A DNA stretch of 64,000 bases from Candidatus Izemoplasma sp. Its GTDB lineage: Bacteria; Bacillota_I; Bacilli_A; Izemoplasmatales; Izemoplasmataceae. The notes beneath the pieces were generated by a model. It was not told the origin of the DNA and made no database searches. It saw only the letters and a list, made by a program, of their open reading frames with translations. The stretch is taken from assembly GCA_018402725.1 (NCBI GenBank), contig JAGYII010000002.1, positions 1-64,000 on the forward strand. The letters are read 5' to 3'. Shown here piece after piece: positions 27,101 to 36,283 of this stretch; within the stretch, counting starts at the first letter, position 1; every line of letters starts with the position of its first letter. Both the position numbers and the translations under genes were made by a program.

Positions 27101-29176
27101 TTATGCGTCTAATTTATGTTCTTGGATGATCTTATCAATTAAGTTTTCAGGAACCTCTTCATACCGGGCAAAGGACCGAGTAAAAGAACCACTGCCTTGG
27201 GTCATGGCTTTTAAATCAACGGTGTATTTAACGATTTCAACTTCAGGAATTTCTGCTAAAATATTTTGCCGTCCGCCCTCAAGGGGCTCCATGCCTAAGA
27301 CGCGTCCACGACGTTTATTCGCATCTCCCATGACGTCACCTAAGTAATCATCTTTGACCGTTATTTTTAGTAACATCACGGGTTCTAAAATGGTAGGTTT
27401 AACTTGAGGTAAAGCATTTTTAAAAGCTAAAGTTGCTGCCATCTTAAAGGAGATTTCATTGGAATCAACATCGTGATATTGTCCATCATAAAGAATCGCT
27501 TTAACCCCGATAACGGGGAACCCTGCTAAAGGACCTTTTTGGAAGGTTTCAATGAGGCCTTTTTCGACGGCGGGGAAATAGTTTTTAGGGACTGAACCGC
27601 CGTGAACTTCCTCAGTAAATTCAAAATCTTTTTCGTTAGGATTCATGGGTTCAAAGCGCATTCTAACTACCCCAAATTGACCCGAACCGCCAGATTGTTT
27701 TTTGTGTTTACCTTCGGCATCACCTTTTGCTTTGATGGTCTCACGGTAGACAATCTTTTGATCACTCATATCGACTTCTAGATTGTAACTATTTTTCATT
27801 TTATCGGTGATATAACCGATATGAGTCAGACCTTGACCCCCGATCAGTAATTGAGCGGTTTCTGGGTTTCTAACGATATCAATCGTGGGATCTTCAATCT
27901 TCATTTTAGCTAAGACAGTGCTGAGCTTATTATCATCATTTTTATTTTTAGGATGTATCCCAATATACATGGTAGGAGTTTGAATTTTTGAGGTTTTAAA
28001 AAGAATAGGATCTTTTGGATCAGTAAGGGTGGCGCCTGTAAATAAGTTCTCAATTTTCGCCACCGCCCCGATATCTCCAGCGACGATGGTATCCATTTCA
28101 ATTTGTTCTTTACCTCGCAAGGTAAACAAGTTACCAATTTTGACCATCTTGCCCGTGTTAGGGACTAAGACCTCTGATCCTGATTTTAAGACGCCTGAGA
28201 ACACTTTAATCATACTGAGTGTGCCCATAAATGGATCGACTGTCGTTTTAAAAACATACGCAGATAAAGGAGCGTCATTTCGAGTGTCGCGTTCAATCAC
28301 GATGTCACTATTGGGTCTGATTCCTGAGACTGGTTTTAAGTCATTGGGGGAGGGCATAAAGTTTTTAATGATGTCTAAACAGGCATTAACTCCAATGTTT
28401 AAATCGGCGGAACCAAAGACGATGGGTTTTAAATCACCATCTAAAACCCCTTTACGTAAACCTTCATAAATTTCTTCTTGAGAAATGGCCTCTCCCGCAA
28501 AGTGTTTATCAAATAATTCTTCACTGGTTTCAGCGACAGATTCAACTATTTTTGTTCTAAAAGGTTCGACCTGAGCTAAGGTGGCGTCATCAAGTTCAGT
28601 TATTTTTGAACTGCCGCCTTCGTGCAGTTTTTTATTCATGTCAACTAAATTGACATACCCTTTAAAATCTTCACCCTCGACCACCGGCCACAAGAAGGGA
28701 ACCGCTTGATAGCCTATGGTCCCTTGAATAGACTCTAAGATTTTTTCAAATTTCACATTCGGTTTATCCATCTTATTGACATAGATGATGGTCGGGATAT
28801 GTCGTTCATTGAGCTCATTCAAAACCCGTTCACTACCGATATCAATGGCTTTAGTTCCATCAATGACTAAAATCGCTCCCTTCACCACATCAAGGGCTTG
28901 ATATAGTTCATTGACGAACTCTTCGCTACCGGGGGTATCTAAAAAATTAATTTTATAATCCTTAAATTCTATCGGAACTAGGCTGGTTGAATAAGATGTT
29001 AACTTAGCATGCTCTTCAGGAAGGTAATCAGAGGTCGTTGATTTGGATTCAACAGATCCTTTTTTAGCCTTCGTTCCGCTCAGAAAAAGGGCAGATTCAA
29101 CAAAGCTTGTTTTCCCTGTACCTGTGTGCCCAACGATGGCAACGGTGCGCATTCGGTTCACTTCATAGTGCTTCAT
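27101..29176 (-). CDS. Elongation factor G-like GTPase (EF-G2/FusA2 type)
   Basis: A 691-residue translational GTPase with EF-G domain order, separate from the canonical fusA at 54-56 kb. G1 is GHTGTGKT (residues 16-23) instead of AHIDAGKT, G3 is DTPG and G4 NKMD; domains II-V follow, with domain IV around GGSGQFGVVRMRFEP. This matches the EF-G2 (PRK12740-like) subfamily, whose role is uncertain and which may not act in ordinary translocation. It is the only minus-strand gene I find. AAAGGATG precedes the ATG, and an extended -10 promoter lies upstream within a 10-base inverted repeat. Confidence 0.9.
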   Translation of the reverse strand: MKHYEVNRMRTVAIVGHTGTGKTSFVESALFLSGTKAKKGSVESKSTTSDYLPEEHAKLTSYSTSLVPIEFKDYKINFLDTPGSEEFVNELYQALDVVKGAILVIDGTKAIDIGSERVLNELNERHIPTIIYVNKMDKPNVKFEKILESIQGTIGYQAVPFLWPVVEGEDFKGYVNLVDMNKKLHEGGSSKITELDDATLAQVEPFRTKIVESVAETSEELFDKHFAGEAISQEEIYEGLRKGVLDGDLKPIVFGSADLNIGVNACLDIIKNFMPSPNDLKPVSGIRPNSDIVIERDTRNDAPLSAYVFKTTVDPFMGTLSMIKVFSGVLKSGSEVLVPNTGKMVKIGNLFTLRGKEQIEMDTIVAGDIGAVAKIENLFTGATLTDPKDPILFKTSKIQTPTMYIGIHPKNKNDDNKLSTVLAKMKIEDPTIDIVRNPETAQLLIGGQGLTHIGYITDKMKNSYNLEVDMSDQKIVYRETIKAKGDAEGKHKKQSGGSGQFGVVRMRFEPMNPNEKDFEFTEEVHGGSVPKNYFPAVEKGLIETFQKGPLAGFPVIGVKAILYDGQYHDVDSNEISFKMAATLAFKNALPQVKPTILEPVMLLKITVKDDYLGDVMGDANKRRGRVLGMEPLEGGRQNILAEIPEVEIVKYTVDLKAMTQGSGSFTRSFARYEEVPENLIDKIIQEHKLDA

Positions 29177-29198
29177 AATACATCCTTTCTTTAGGTAT

Positions 29199-29268
29199 AA
29201 AACCGCTTTAATGTGTCATGTATACGTTTACATTATATCAGTATTTTGATCTTCTTTTAAGCGGTTTT
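29199..29268. repeat. 10-base inverted repeat flanking the EF-G-like gene promoter
   Basis: AAAACCGCTT (29199-29208) and AAGCGGTTTT (29259-29268) are perfect inverted copies 50 bases apart. The minus-strand promoter lies between them, so they could be paired operator half-sites rather than an RNA hairpin. Confidence 0.55.
29232..29240 (-). promoter_or_regulatory. Extended -10 promoter of the EF-G-like gene
   Basis: On the minus strand TGATATAAT gives an extended -10 about 55 bases before the ATG. The -35 position reads TTAAAA, which is weak. Confidence 0.6.
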
Positions 29269-29284
29269 TGGTTATTTATAAAAT

Positions 29285-29313
29285 TTGTAAGGAGACGGAA
29301 TCATGGTTATAAT
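29285..29313 (+). promoter_or_regulatory. Promoter of tmk-holB-ricT operon
   Basis: TTGTAA (29285-29290), 17-base spacer, TATAAT (29308-29313). Transcription would begin near 29320, downstream of the in-frame ATG at 29303, which argues that tmk starts at 29357. Confidence 0.7.
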
Positions 29314-29356
29314 AGTGAAAGATTGTGCCATAATAGACGTAGAAAGAGAGAACCCG

Positions 29357-29974
29357 ATGCCAAAACCATTGTTTATTACTTTTGAAGGACCTGAAGGCTC
29401 AGGAAAGACCTCGGTCATTCAAAATATTTATAAAGTACTCCAAGATAGCGGTCAAGATGTCATCGTTACCCGTGAACCGGGTGGCGTTAAAATCAGCGAA
29501 GAAATTCGTAATATATTACTGAATAATCAACACTTAGGGATGGACCAAAAAACCGAAGCCCTTCTTTTTGCAGCCTCTCGTCGGCAACACGTTATCGAAG
29601 TCATCAAACCTGCTTTAGATGCCAATCAAACCGTATTATGTGATCGCTATATCGATTCATCTCTTGCTTATCAAGGTCATGCTCGCGGGATAGGAATCGA
29701 AGAAGTGTATCAACTTAATTTATTTGCGATTGAGTCTTTGATGCCTGATTTGACCCTGTTTATTGATGTTAGCCCAGAAGTAGGACTTGCCCGAGTTAAA
29801 AATAATCAACGGGAAATGGATCGTCTTGACAATGAAAGCTTAACTTTCCATGAAAAGGTCTATGAAGGGTATCTGAAACTTGCTGAAATCGAACCGGACC
29901 GCATTAAAATCATTAATGGAAATCAACCCATTGAAAACGTTGTTCAAGACGCTTTAAAACACATTTTAGCTTAG
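29357..29974 (+). CDS. tmk: Thymidylate kinase
   Basis: Phosphorylates dTMP to dTDP. The P-loop FEGPEGSGKTS is at residues 8-18 and the DR-x motif is in CDRYIDSSLAYQGHARG, with the LID near NNQREMDRLD. From the ATG at 29357 the length is 205 residues, normal for the family. A longer start at 29303 overlaps the promoter -10 and is rejected. Heads the conserved tmk-holB-ricT-trmN6-rsmI-metG series. Confidence 0.96.
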   Translation: MPKPLFITFEGPEGSGKTSVIQNIYKVLQDSGQDVIVTREPGGVKISEEIRNILLNNQHLGMDQKTEALLFAASRRQHVIEVIKPALDANQTVLCDRYIDSSLAYQGHARGIGIEEVYQLNLFAIESLMPDLTLFIDVSPEVGLARVKNNQREMDRLDNESLTFHEKVYEGYLKLAEIEPDRIKIINGNQPIENVVQDALKHILA

Positions 29975-29981
29975 AGGTCTC

Positions 29982-30959
29982 ATGAATTACCAAGAAGCAG
30001 TGCAGGCTCAACCTCAAATCATTCGCCATTTGAAGCGAAGTATGGATCAATCCAAGCTATCCCATGCGTATATTTTTGAAGGTTCTAAAGATAGCTTTGT
30101 AGAGGAAATTGCAATTTATTTTGCAGTTTTATTGTTATGTGGAAATGAAGAGCACCCAACCATCACTCAGCGTGTCACAAATCGGACCCACCCTAACGTT
30201 CATATAATTGAATCAAGCACCCCAACGATCACTAAAGACGATATCTTAAACTTGCAACATGATTTCAATCAAACCGCCATCGAAATCGGTCCAAAAATTT
30301 ATATCATTATGGACGCGCACAAGATGAATGCCTTTGCGGCCAACGCGCTTTTAAAATTTTTAGAAGAGCCGCATTCTGACATATATGGAATTTTAGTGAC
30401 CGATGATGCCCAAAAGCTATTACCAACTTTGATTTCTAGAAGTCAAGTGCTGCCTTTTCCTAGTTTAGGTAAGAAAGTCATTGAAAAACGGTTGATAGAA
30501 GAAGGCATTGATACTTTTAAAGCAAAGATTGCGGCTCATTTATTTCAACGCGTTGACCGAGCCTTATCCTTCATTGAAGACCCCGATACTGACCGGATTA
30601 TCGATGGCGTTAAAGGGCTTTATAAGACTTTGGAAAAGGGCCAATCTTTATTAGTTTATCTCCATCATGAGTGGCCAGATTTAACCCGTGATTCTAAAAC
30701 CATTGAGCTCTTCTTAGAGCTCATGATGCTTTATCAAAAGGACCTTCTGTATGCTAAAATGGGGGTAGAAGAAGCGATCACGTTTAATGAAGATTTAGCG
30801 ACTATTGAAGGACTAAATACCCAATTATCCAAACCCCATATTTTAGCGATTTGGGAAAAAATCTTAAATCTCAAAGAAAAACTGCATCATCCGATTCATC
30901 ATTCATTGGCATTTGAGGATGTGGTGTTGAGTCTAGAAAGGGGTATTTATGAAACGTGA
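29982..30959 (+). CDS. holB: DNA polymerase III delta' subunit
   Basis: A clamp-loader subunit of 325 residues. QPQIIRHLKRSMDQSKLSHAYIFEG is the N-terminal AAA+ motif, and KIYIIMDAHKMNAFAANALLKFLEEPHSDIYGILVTDD contains the sensor/LLKxLEEP signature. The canonical Walker A is degenerate (EGSKDSFVEE), as expected for delta', which lacks ATPase activity. It overlaps ricT by 11 bases. Confidence 0.95.
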   Translation: MNYQEAVQAQPQIIRHLKRSMDQSKLSHAYIFEGSKDSFVEEIAIYFAVLLLCGNEEHPTITQRVTNRTHPNVHIIESSTPTITKDDILNLQHDFNQTAIEIGPKIYIIMDAHKMNAFAANALLKFLEEPHSDIYGILVTDDAQKLLPTLISRSQVLPFPSLGKKVIEKRLIEEGIDTFKAKIAAHLFQRVDRALSFIEDPDTDRIIDGVKGLYKTLEKGQSLLVYLHHEWPDLTRDSKTIELFLELMMLYQKDLLYAKMGVEEAITFNEDLATIEGLNTQLSKPHILAIWEKILNLKEKLHHPIHHSLAFEDVVLSLERGIYET

Positions 30960-31761
30960 TGTCATTGGAGTCCGTTTTCAACCGGCCGGGAAAAAGTACT
31001 ATTTTGATGCGACCGAAATCGCTTTTCATAGCCTTGATAATGTGGTCGTGGAGACGGTCCAAGGGGTTGAATTTGCAGAGGTCGTCGAGGCAAATAAATC
31101 GATGGATGATGACGTCTTAACAGAGACCCTCAAACCGATTCTTCGTCGGGCTAACGAAGATGATATGAATGCCTATCAAGATAATTTAAAAAGTTATGAA
31201 TCTATCTTAGAAGAGACCGAAAACTTGGTCCAAAAACATCGTTTAAAAATGCGCTTACTTAATGCCCATTACACCTTAGATCGTTCCAAACTTATCATTG
31301 AATACATCGCTCCTGAGCGAGTCGATTTTAGAGAACTTTTAAAAGATTTATCTCGGACCTTTAATACGCGTCTTGAACTTCGACAAGTGGGGGCTAGGGA
31401 TAGTGCAAAATACTTGGGAGGAATCGGTCCGTGTGGATTGATTTTATGTTGTAATACATTCTTAGGTGAGTTTGATTCGATTTCGATTAAGATGGCTAAA
31501 AATCAAAATCTTGCGCTCAGCCCTATTAATGTTTCGGGATTATGTGGAAAGTTATTATGCTGTTTAAAATATGAAGACGAGATGTATACCGAACATCGCA
31601 CTGGATTACCGAAAGAACAAAGTCAAGTTGAAACGCTTGAAGGAATCGGAACAGTTTTATCTAATAATGTTTTAGAACGCAAAGTTAGAGTCTACATCGA
31701 AAATAAAGGGGTCCATTACTTTTCAGTGGATGACCTTGTCGTTGAAGATGCTTACGAGTAA
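30949..31761 (+). CDS. ricT: Regulatory iron-sulfur-containing complex subunit RicT (YaaT/PSP1 family)
   Basis: 270 residues with the PSP1 domain. Conserved cysteine clusters appear in GIGPCGLILCCNTFLGEF and SGLCGKLLCCLKYEDEMY; these bind Fe-S clusters in the RicA-RicF-RicT complex of B. subtilis, which acts with RNase Y in mRNA maturation. The neighbouring holB gene is standard. I cannot see RicA or RicF in this window. Confidence 0.94.
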   Translation: MKRDVIGVRFQPAGKKYYFDATEIAFHSLDNVVVETVQGVEFAEVVEANKSMDDDVLTETLKPILRRANEDDMNAYQDNLKSYESILEETENLVQKHRLKMRLLNAHYTLDRSKLIIEYIAPERVDFRELLKDLSRTFNTRLELRQVGARDSAKYLGGIGPCGLILCCNTFLGEFDSISIKMAKNQNLALSPINVSGLCGKLLCCLKYEDEMYTEHRTGLPKEQSQVETLEGIGTVLSNNVLERKVRVYIENKGVHYFSVDDLVVEDAYE

Positions 31762-31763
31762 AT

Positions 31764-32498
31764 ATGAGCTCTAAAGCGCTCCATTATTTGCTTGGGCACT
31801 CCCATTTAAAAATCCTTCAAGATCCTGATTATCTCCAGTTTTCATTGGATTCGATTTTAGTGGCTGATTTTCTGAGATTGACCCAAAAAATACAATCAAT
31901 TATGGATTTGGGGACAGGGGTTGGACCTGTTCCTTTGTTTTTATCAACCAAAACCTCAGTTCCAATAACGGGTGTTGATATTCAAGAAAGACTAATTGAG
32001 CTGGCTAAGGAAAATGCAGTTATAAATAATCTAGATAAGCAAATCACCTTTAAAACACTTGATATCAAAGATATTCCAAAGCACTTTAAGTCACAATCTT
32101 TTGATGCGGTGATCGCTAACCCCCCGTTTTTTAAAGTCAGCAAAGATTCACCACTTAACGAAAAAGCTGAAAAAAGTATGATGCGTCATGAACTCAAAAT
32201 GACCTTAGAAGATTTAATTCAGCAAGCCGCATATTTATTAAAAAACCAAGGCACTTTGACCTTGATTCACCGGGTTGATCGTTTACCTGAGATCATCCCC
32301 TTATTAAAAAACTATGGGATGCCTGTCAAACGGATCCGTTTTGTTCATCCAAAGAAGGAAAAAGAAGCCACCAGTGTGTTAATTGAAGCCCGGAATAAAG
32401 GCCAAGAAACACTTACGGTTTTACCCCCTTTATTTGTGCACGATGAAAATAACGAATACTCAAAAGAAATCAAAAAAATCTTTAATCTTAAGGAGTAA
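31764..32498 (+). CDS. tRNA1(Val) (adenine37-N6)-methyltransferase-like protein (TrmN6/YabB)
   Basis: A SAM-dependent methyltransferase, 244 residues. The motif I is DLGTGVGPVPLFL (about 46-58) and the amino-methylase catalytic motif NPPFF is at about 116-120. The N-terminal LLGHSHLKILQDPDYLQFSLDSILVADF matches the TrmN6/YabB family, which modifies tRNA A37. Location between ricT and rsmI mirrors B. subtilis yabB. The exact substrate is not proven. Confidence 0.9.
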   Translation: MSSKALHYLLGHSHLKILQDPDYLQFSLDSILVADFLRLTQKIQSIMDLGTGVGPVPLFLSTKTSVPITGVDIQERLIELAKENAVINNLDKQITFKTLDIKDIPKHFKSQSFDAVIANPPFFKVSKDSPLNEKAEKSMMRHELKMTLEDLIQQAAYLLKNQGTLTLIHRVDRLPEIIPLLKNYGMPVKRIRFVHPKKEKEATSVLIEARNKGQETLTVLPPLFVHDENNEYSKEIKKIFNLKE

Positions 32499-32503
32499 TG
32501 AAG

Positions 32504-33328
32504 ATGCCAGGGTCCTTTTATATCGTTTCAACGCCCATCGGTCATCTTGATGACATGACGATAAGGGCTATTAACACCTTAAAATCGGTGGCTTTTATTT
32601 ATGCTGAAGATACTCGTCAAACGTCTAAACTCTTAAAACATTATGCGATAAAGACGCCTTTGATTAGTCTTCATGAGCACAATGAACTCGCTAGAATTGA
32701 TGAGATTATTTCTAAACTTGAAGAGGACTTATCTGTCGCCCTTGTTAGTGATGCAGGGACTCCCCGTATTTCTGATCCGGGCGATCAAATTGTTCCTCAA
32801 TTGATAGAACGTGGCATAAAAATTGTCCCAATTCCAGGGCCAAGTGCTCTTCTAACCGCCCTGGTGACTGCGCCTTTTGAGTTGCGTGAGTTTACCTTCA
32901 TTGGATTCATACCGCATCAGAAAAAAGCGCAAAAAACTTTGTTTGATCGGATCAAAAACTATCCTGGAGTCCTTGTCTTTTATGAAGCCCCCCACCGGAT
33001 TAATGCGACTTTAAAAGTGATGTATGAACATCTAGGTTCGCGGTTAGTTTCGACGGCTCGCGAACTCACTAAAATGTATGAAACATGTGAAACATTTACG
33101 TTATCTGAAACGTTTGAAATTCCTTCACCTAAGGGTGAATATGTTATTATGGTGAAGGGATTTTATGGAACGTTAGCGTTACCTGAAGATTATCTTGAGC
33201 ATTATGAGATTTTAAGAGCGGATGGGTGGAGCGAAAAAGACGCCATCAAAGAAGTTGCCCATGCTCGAAAAATTCCTAAAAATACCGTATATATGGCGGT
33301 TAAAAACGCCAAAAAGGAGTCAGAATGA
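32504..33328 (+). CDS. rsmI: 16S rRNA (cytidine1402-2'-O)-methyltransferase RsmI
   Basis: A tetrapyrrole-methylase-fold enzyme of about 274 residues that methylates the ribose of C1402. FYIVSTPIGHLDDMTIRAI, AEDTRQTSKLLKHY, LVSDAGTPRISDPGD and PGPSALLTAL are its signatures. The ATG at 32504 has AGGAG at 8 bases; the ATG at 32498 is only two bases from it. Overlaps metG by four bases. Confidence 0.95.
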   Translation: MPGSFYIVSTPIGHLDDMTIRAINTLKSVAFIYAEDTRQTSKLLKHYAIKTPLISLHEHNELARIDEIISKLEEDLSVALVSDAGTPRISDPGDQIVPQLIERGIKIVPIPGPSALLTALVTAPFELREFTFIGFIPHQKKAQKTLFDRIKNYPGVLVFYEAPHRINATLKVMYEHLGSRLVSTARELTKMYETCETFTLSETFEIPSPKGEYVIMVKGFYGTLALPEDYLEHYEILRADGWSEKDAIKEVAHARKIPKNTVYMAVKNAKKESE

Positions 33329-35244
33329 AGCCGACTTTTTATATCACAACGCCGATCTATTATCCGAGTGGCAAACTCCATATTGGGAATGCCTATACGA
33401 CTATTTTTTGCGATGCATTAACCCGCTATAAAAAATTAAATGGATTTGATACTTACTATTTAACAGGCATGGACGAACACGGTAAAAAAGTGGAAACGTC
33501 TGCCATTAAAAATCAAAAATCGCCGCAAGATTATGTGGATCAAATCGCCGAAGAGACACAGCAATTATGGGCGCTTCTCGGGATTCAATATGATGATTTT
33601 ATTAGAACTACAGAAAAGCGTCATAAGACTGTGGTTCAAACCTTCTTTGAAAAACTGGTAGAACAAAAAGATATCTACTTAGGAGAGTACGAAGGTCACT
33701 ATTGCATTCACTGTGAATCTTTTTTTACTGAATCACAATTATTAGAGAATAATGCGTGTCCAGATTGTGGTCGCGAAACGCAAAAACTCAAAGAAGAAAG
33801 TTACTTTTTAAAATTATCCAAATATGAGAAGAAACTGGCTGATTATATTCGAGCAAATCCTGATTTCATTCAACCAGAAACCCGCCGCAACGAGGTCTTG
33901 GCTTTTATTGAGCAAGGTCTTAATGACTTATCAGTCTCAAGAACAACGTTTGATTGGGGTATTAAGGTGGTGTCAAATCCGAAGCATGTGGTGTATGTTT
34001 GGTTGGATGCATTGACAAATTATATCTCGGCTTTAGGGTATGGTTCGGAGGATGCAAAGTACCAGAAATATTGGCTCGGTGATGAAGTGTTGCACGTCGT
34101 GGGAAAAGATATTTTAAGGTTTCATGCGATTTATTGGCCCATCATGTTGATGGCCCTCGAGATTCCTATCACGTTTAAATTATATGCGCATGGTTGGTAC
34201 TTGATGAAAGACGGAAAGATGTCTAAATCTAAAGGGGGTGCCATTTACCCTGAAGTCTTTGTCGAACGATATGGCCTTGATGCTTTTAGATATTACATGC
34301 TGCGAGAACTTCCTTTTGGGGGGGATGGATTATTTGCACCAGACGCTTTCTTAGAAAGACTTAATTTTGACCTTGCTAATGATTTAGGAAACTTAATCAA
34401 CCGGACCACCGCGATGACGGAACAATATTTTAAGGGTGTTGTTCATCAAAAAAATGCTCCCAATGATTTTGACTTTGATGTCGAAAAAACTGTGGTTGAT
34501 ACCATCGCTCAATACCATGAAGCGATGGATGCATACCACCCAGCTCTTGCCCTTGCCGCGACATGGAGATTGATTTCACGACTTAATAAATACGTCGATG
34601 AAACAACACCGTGGGTCCTTGCTAAAGCGGATGATAAAGCACCTCTTGAAAACGCTATGTACCACCTTTTAGAAGGTCTACGAATCGTTGGAATTCTTTT
34701 AAAACCGATTATGCCTTCGACAAGTGAATCAATGTTTAAAATTTTAAATGTAGAATCAAGTTCCGATACTTTTGAGTCGTTAATTTTTGGACATAAGGGA
34801 TCTTACCAAGAGATTCAAAGAAGTATCGCTTTATTCCCAAGATTGGATATAGATGTGGAGTTAAAAGCACTCAATTCATCTCTTGAAACACCGCCTGCCC
34901 CAGTTACTCAACCGATGGCCCCTGAGGTCTCAATTGATGATTTTGTCAAACTTGACTTAAGGGTGGGTTTAATTAAGGCCTGTAAAAAACATCCAGATGC
35001 CGATAAACTTTTAGTGTCTGAGGTGGACTGTGGCGAAGAAAAAACCCGCCAAATTGTCTCGGGCATTGCCCAACACTACACGCCTGAACAGATGGTGGGT
35101 AAAAAAGTCATTGTGGTGGCGAATTTAAAACCCGTCAAACTAAGAGGAGAACTCTCTGAGGGGATGCTTTTAGCGGGTTCAAATGAAAAACAATTAGAAG
35201 TCGTGAGTGTCGACCACTTAAACCCCGGCGATAAAGTTAAATAG
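33325..35244 (+). CDS. metG: Methionine-tRNA ligase
   Basis: 639 residues. The class I signature is KLHIGNAY (about residues 17-24), KMSKSK is at about 297-302, and a single zinc knuckle is in CIHCESF...CPDCGRE. A C-terminal EMAP/Trbp111-like tRNA-binding domain occupies roughly residues 535-639 (FVKLDLRVGLIKACKKHPDADKL), giving dimerisation and tRNA binding. No T-box leader is visible, since the gene overlaps rsmI. Confidence 0.97.
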   Translation: MKPTFYITTPIYYPSGKLHIGNAYTTIFCDALTRYKKLNGFDTYYLTGMDEHGKKVETSAIKNQKSPQDYVDQIAEETQQLWALLGIQYDDFIRTTEKRHKTVVQTFFEKLVEQKDIYLGEYEGHYCIHCESFFTESQLLENNACPDCGRETQKLKEESYFLKLSKYEKKLADYIRANPDFIQPETRRNEVLAFIEQGLNDLSVSRTTFDWGIKVVSNPKHVVYVWLDALTNYISALGYGSEDAKYQKYWLGDEVLHVVGKDILRFHAIYWPIMLMALEIPITFKLYAHGWYLMKDGKMSKSKGGAIYPEVFVERYGLDAFRYYMLRELPFGGDGLFAPDAFLERLNFDLANDLGNLINRTTAMTEQYFKGVVHQKNAPNDFDFDVEKTVVDTIAQYHEAMDAYHPALALAATWRLISRLNKYVDETTPWVLAKADDKAPLENAMYHLLEGLRIVGILLKPIMPSTSESMFKILNVESSSDTFESLIFGHKGSYQEIQRSIALFPRLDIDVELKALNSSLETPPAPVTQPMAPEVSIDDFVKLDLRVGLIKACKKHPDADKLLVSEVDCGEEKTRQIVSGIAQHYTPEQMVGKKVIVVANLKPVKLRGELSEGMLLAGSNEKQLEVVSVDHLNPGDKVK

Positions 35245-35256
35245 CAATATATTTAG

Positions 35257-35285
35257 TTGACAAGGTCTATGCATTACGCTATTAT
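35257..35285 (+). promoter_or_regulatory. Promoter of rplM-rpsI
   Basis: Perfect TTGACA (35257-35262), 17-base spacer, TATTAT (35280-35285), about 64 bases before rplM. Confidence 0.88.
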
Positions 35286-35348
35286 ATTGTCCGGTACATT
35301 TTTAAATATCCACGTTAGCCCTCACAATAAAATTTAGGAGGTTCAGCT

Positions 35349-35783
35349 ATGAAAACGATCATGGCTAATAAAAATACTGTTGATCATCAATGGTATGTCA
35401 TCGATGCTGCCGAGCAACGTCTTGGTCGGCTATCAACAGAAGTTGCTTCCTTATTGCGAGGCAAGCACAAACCCACCTACACGCCCCATGTAGACGGTGG
35501 CGATTACGTCATTATTATTAATGCTGACAAAATCGAACTTACAGGTAACAAATGGGACCAAAAAACTTATTATACTCACTCTCACTATCCAGGCGGACTT
35601 CGTTCGATGACTGCCAGAGTGATGAACGCTAAGTTTCCCGAACGTCTTGTCGAAAAAGCGATTAAAGGGATGCTCCCTAAAGGTACGCTTGGACGCGAGA
35701 TGTTCCAAAAATGTTTTGTATATGCAGGTGATGCTCATCCCCACGCGGCTCAAAAACCTACTGCATATGCCTTAAAAGGTTAG
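35349..35783 (+). CDS. rplM: 50S ribosomal protein L13
   Basis: 144 residues, normal length. [28 protein letters not shown] and the [15 protein letters not shown] signature are canonical. AGGAGGT Shine-Dalgarno. The 55-base untranslated leader could bind a ribosomal protein, but I cannot show that. Confidence 0.98.
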   Translation: MKTIMANKNTVDHQWYVIDAAEQRLGRLSTEVASLLRGKHKPTYTPHVDGGDYVIIINADKIELTGNKWDQKTYYTHSHYPGGLRSMTARVMNAKFPERLVEKAIKGMLPKGTLGREMFQKCFVYAGDAHPHAAQKPTAYALKG

Positions 35784-35792
35784 GAGGAAACG

Positions 35793-36188
35793 ATGGCAAA
35801 AGAAGTGAGCTATCTCGGAACGGGTCGTCGTAAACGCTCCATTGCCCGAGTCATTATTAAACCGGGAACTGGGAAACTAGAAATCAATGGACGTACGTTT
35901 GAAGATTATATTCCATCCGCCGCAATTCGTTTAGATGTTGCGCAACCTTTAACCCTTACTAGCAATGAAGGAAATTTTGATATTTCTGTCAATGTTGAAG
36001 GCGGAGGCATTAGTGGTCAAGCCGGTGCGATTCGTTTAGGCATCACGCGGGCTTTACTTGAAGTGAACGCGGAATACCGTAAAGTGTTAAAACCAGCGGG
36101 TTTAATTACGCGCGATCCTCGCGTTAAAGAACGTAAAAAACCAGGGCTTAAAAAAGCAAGAAGAGCTCCCCAATTCTCAAAACGTTAA
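35793..36188 (+). CDS. rpsI: 30S ribosomal protein S9
   Basis: 131 residues, normal. [25 protein letters not shown] at the start and the basic ending [11 protein letters not shown], which reaches the P-site tRNA, are diagnostic. Followed by a terminator. Confidence 0.98.
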   Translation: MAKEVSYLGTGRRKRSIARVIIKPGTGKLEINGRTFEDYIPSAAIRLDVAQPLTLTSNEGNFDISVNVEGGGISGQAGAIRLGITRALLEVNAEYRKVLKPAGLITRDPRVKERKKPGLKKARRAPQFSKR

Positions 36189-36194
36189 TCAAAC

Positions 36195-36225
36195 AAAGCA
36201 TGGTTCATCGAACCGTGCTTTTTTT
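36195..36225 (+). terminator. Rho-independent terminator after rpsI
   Basis: Twelve-base arms AAAGCATGGTTC and GAACCGTGCTTT (one T-G pair) around loop ATC, then a T-run. Confidence 0.88.
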
Positions 36226-36232
36226 ATTCATC

Positions 36233-36261
36233 TTGAAGGTGACTTAAATTCAGTCTATAAT
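36233..36261 (+). promoter_or_regulatory. Promoter of gltX
   Basis: TTGAAG (36233-36238), 17-base spacer, perfect TATAAT (36256-36261), 22 bases before the ATG. The leader is too short for a T-box. Confidence 0.85.
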
Positions 36262-36283
36262 AATGTGACTCACGGAGGTTGTC

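Noticed and set aside
29303-29356. A longer tmk starting at the ATG at 29303 with a good AAGGAG upstream
   Set aside because: The stretch overlaps the -10 box TATAAT of the likely promoter and would add 18 residues absent from thymidylate kinases.
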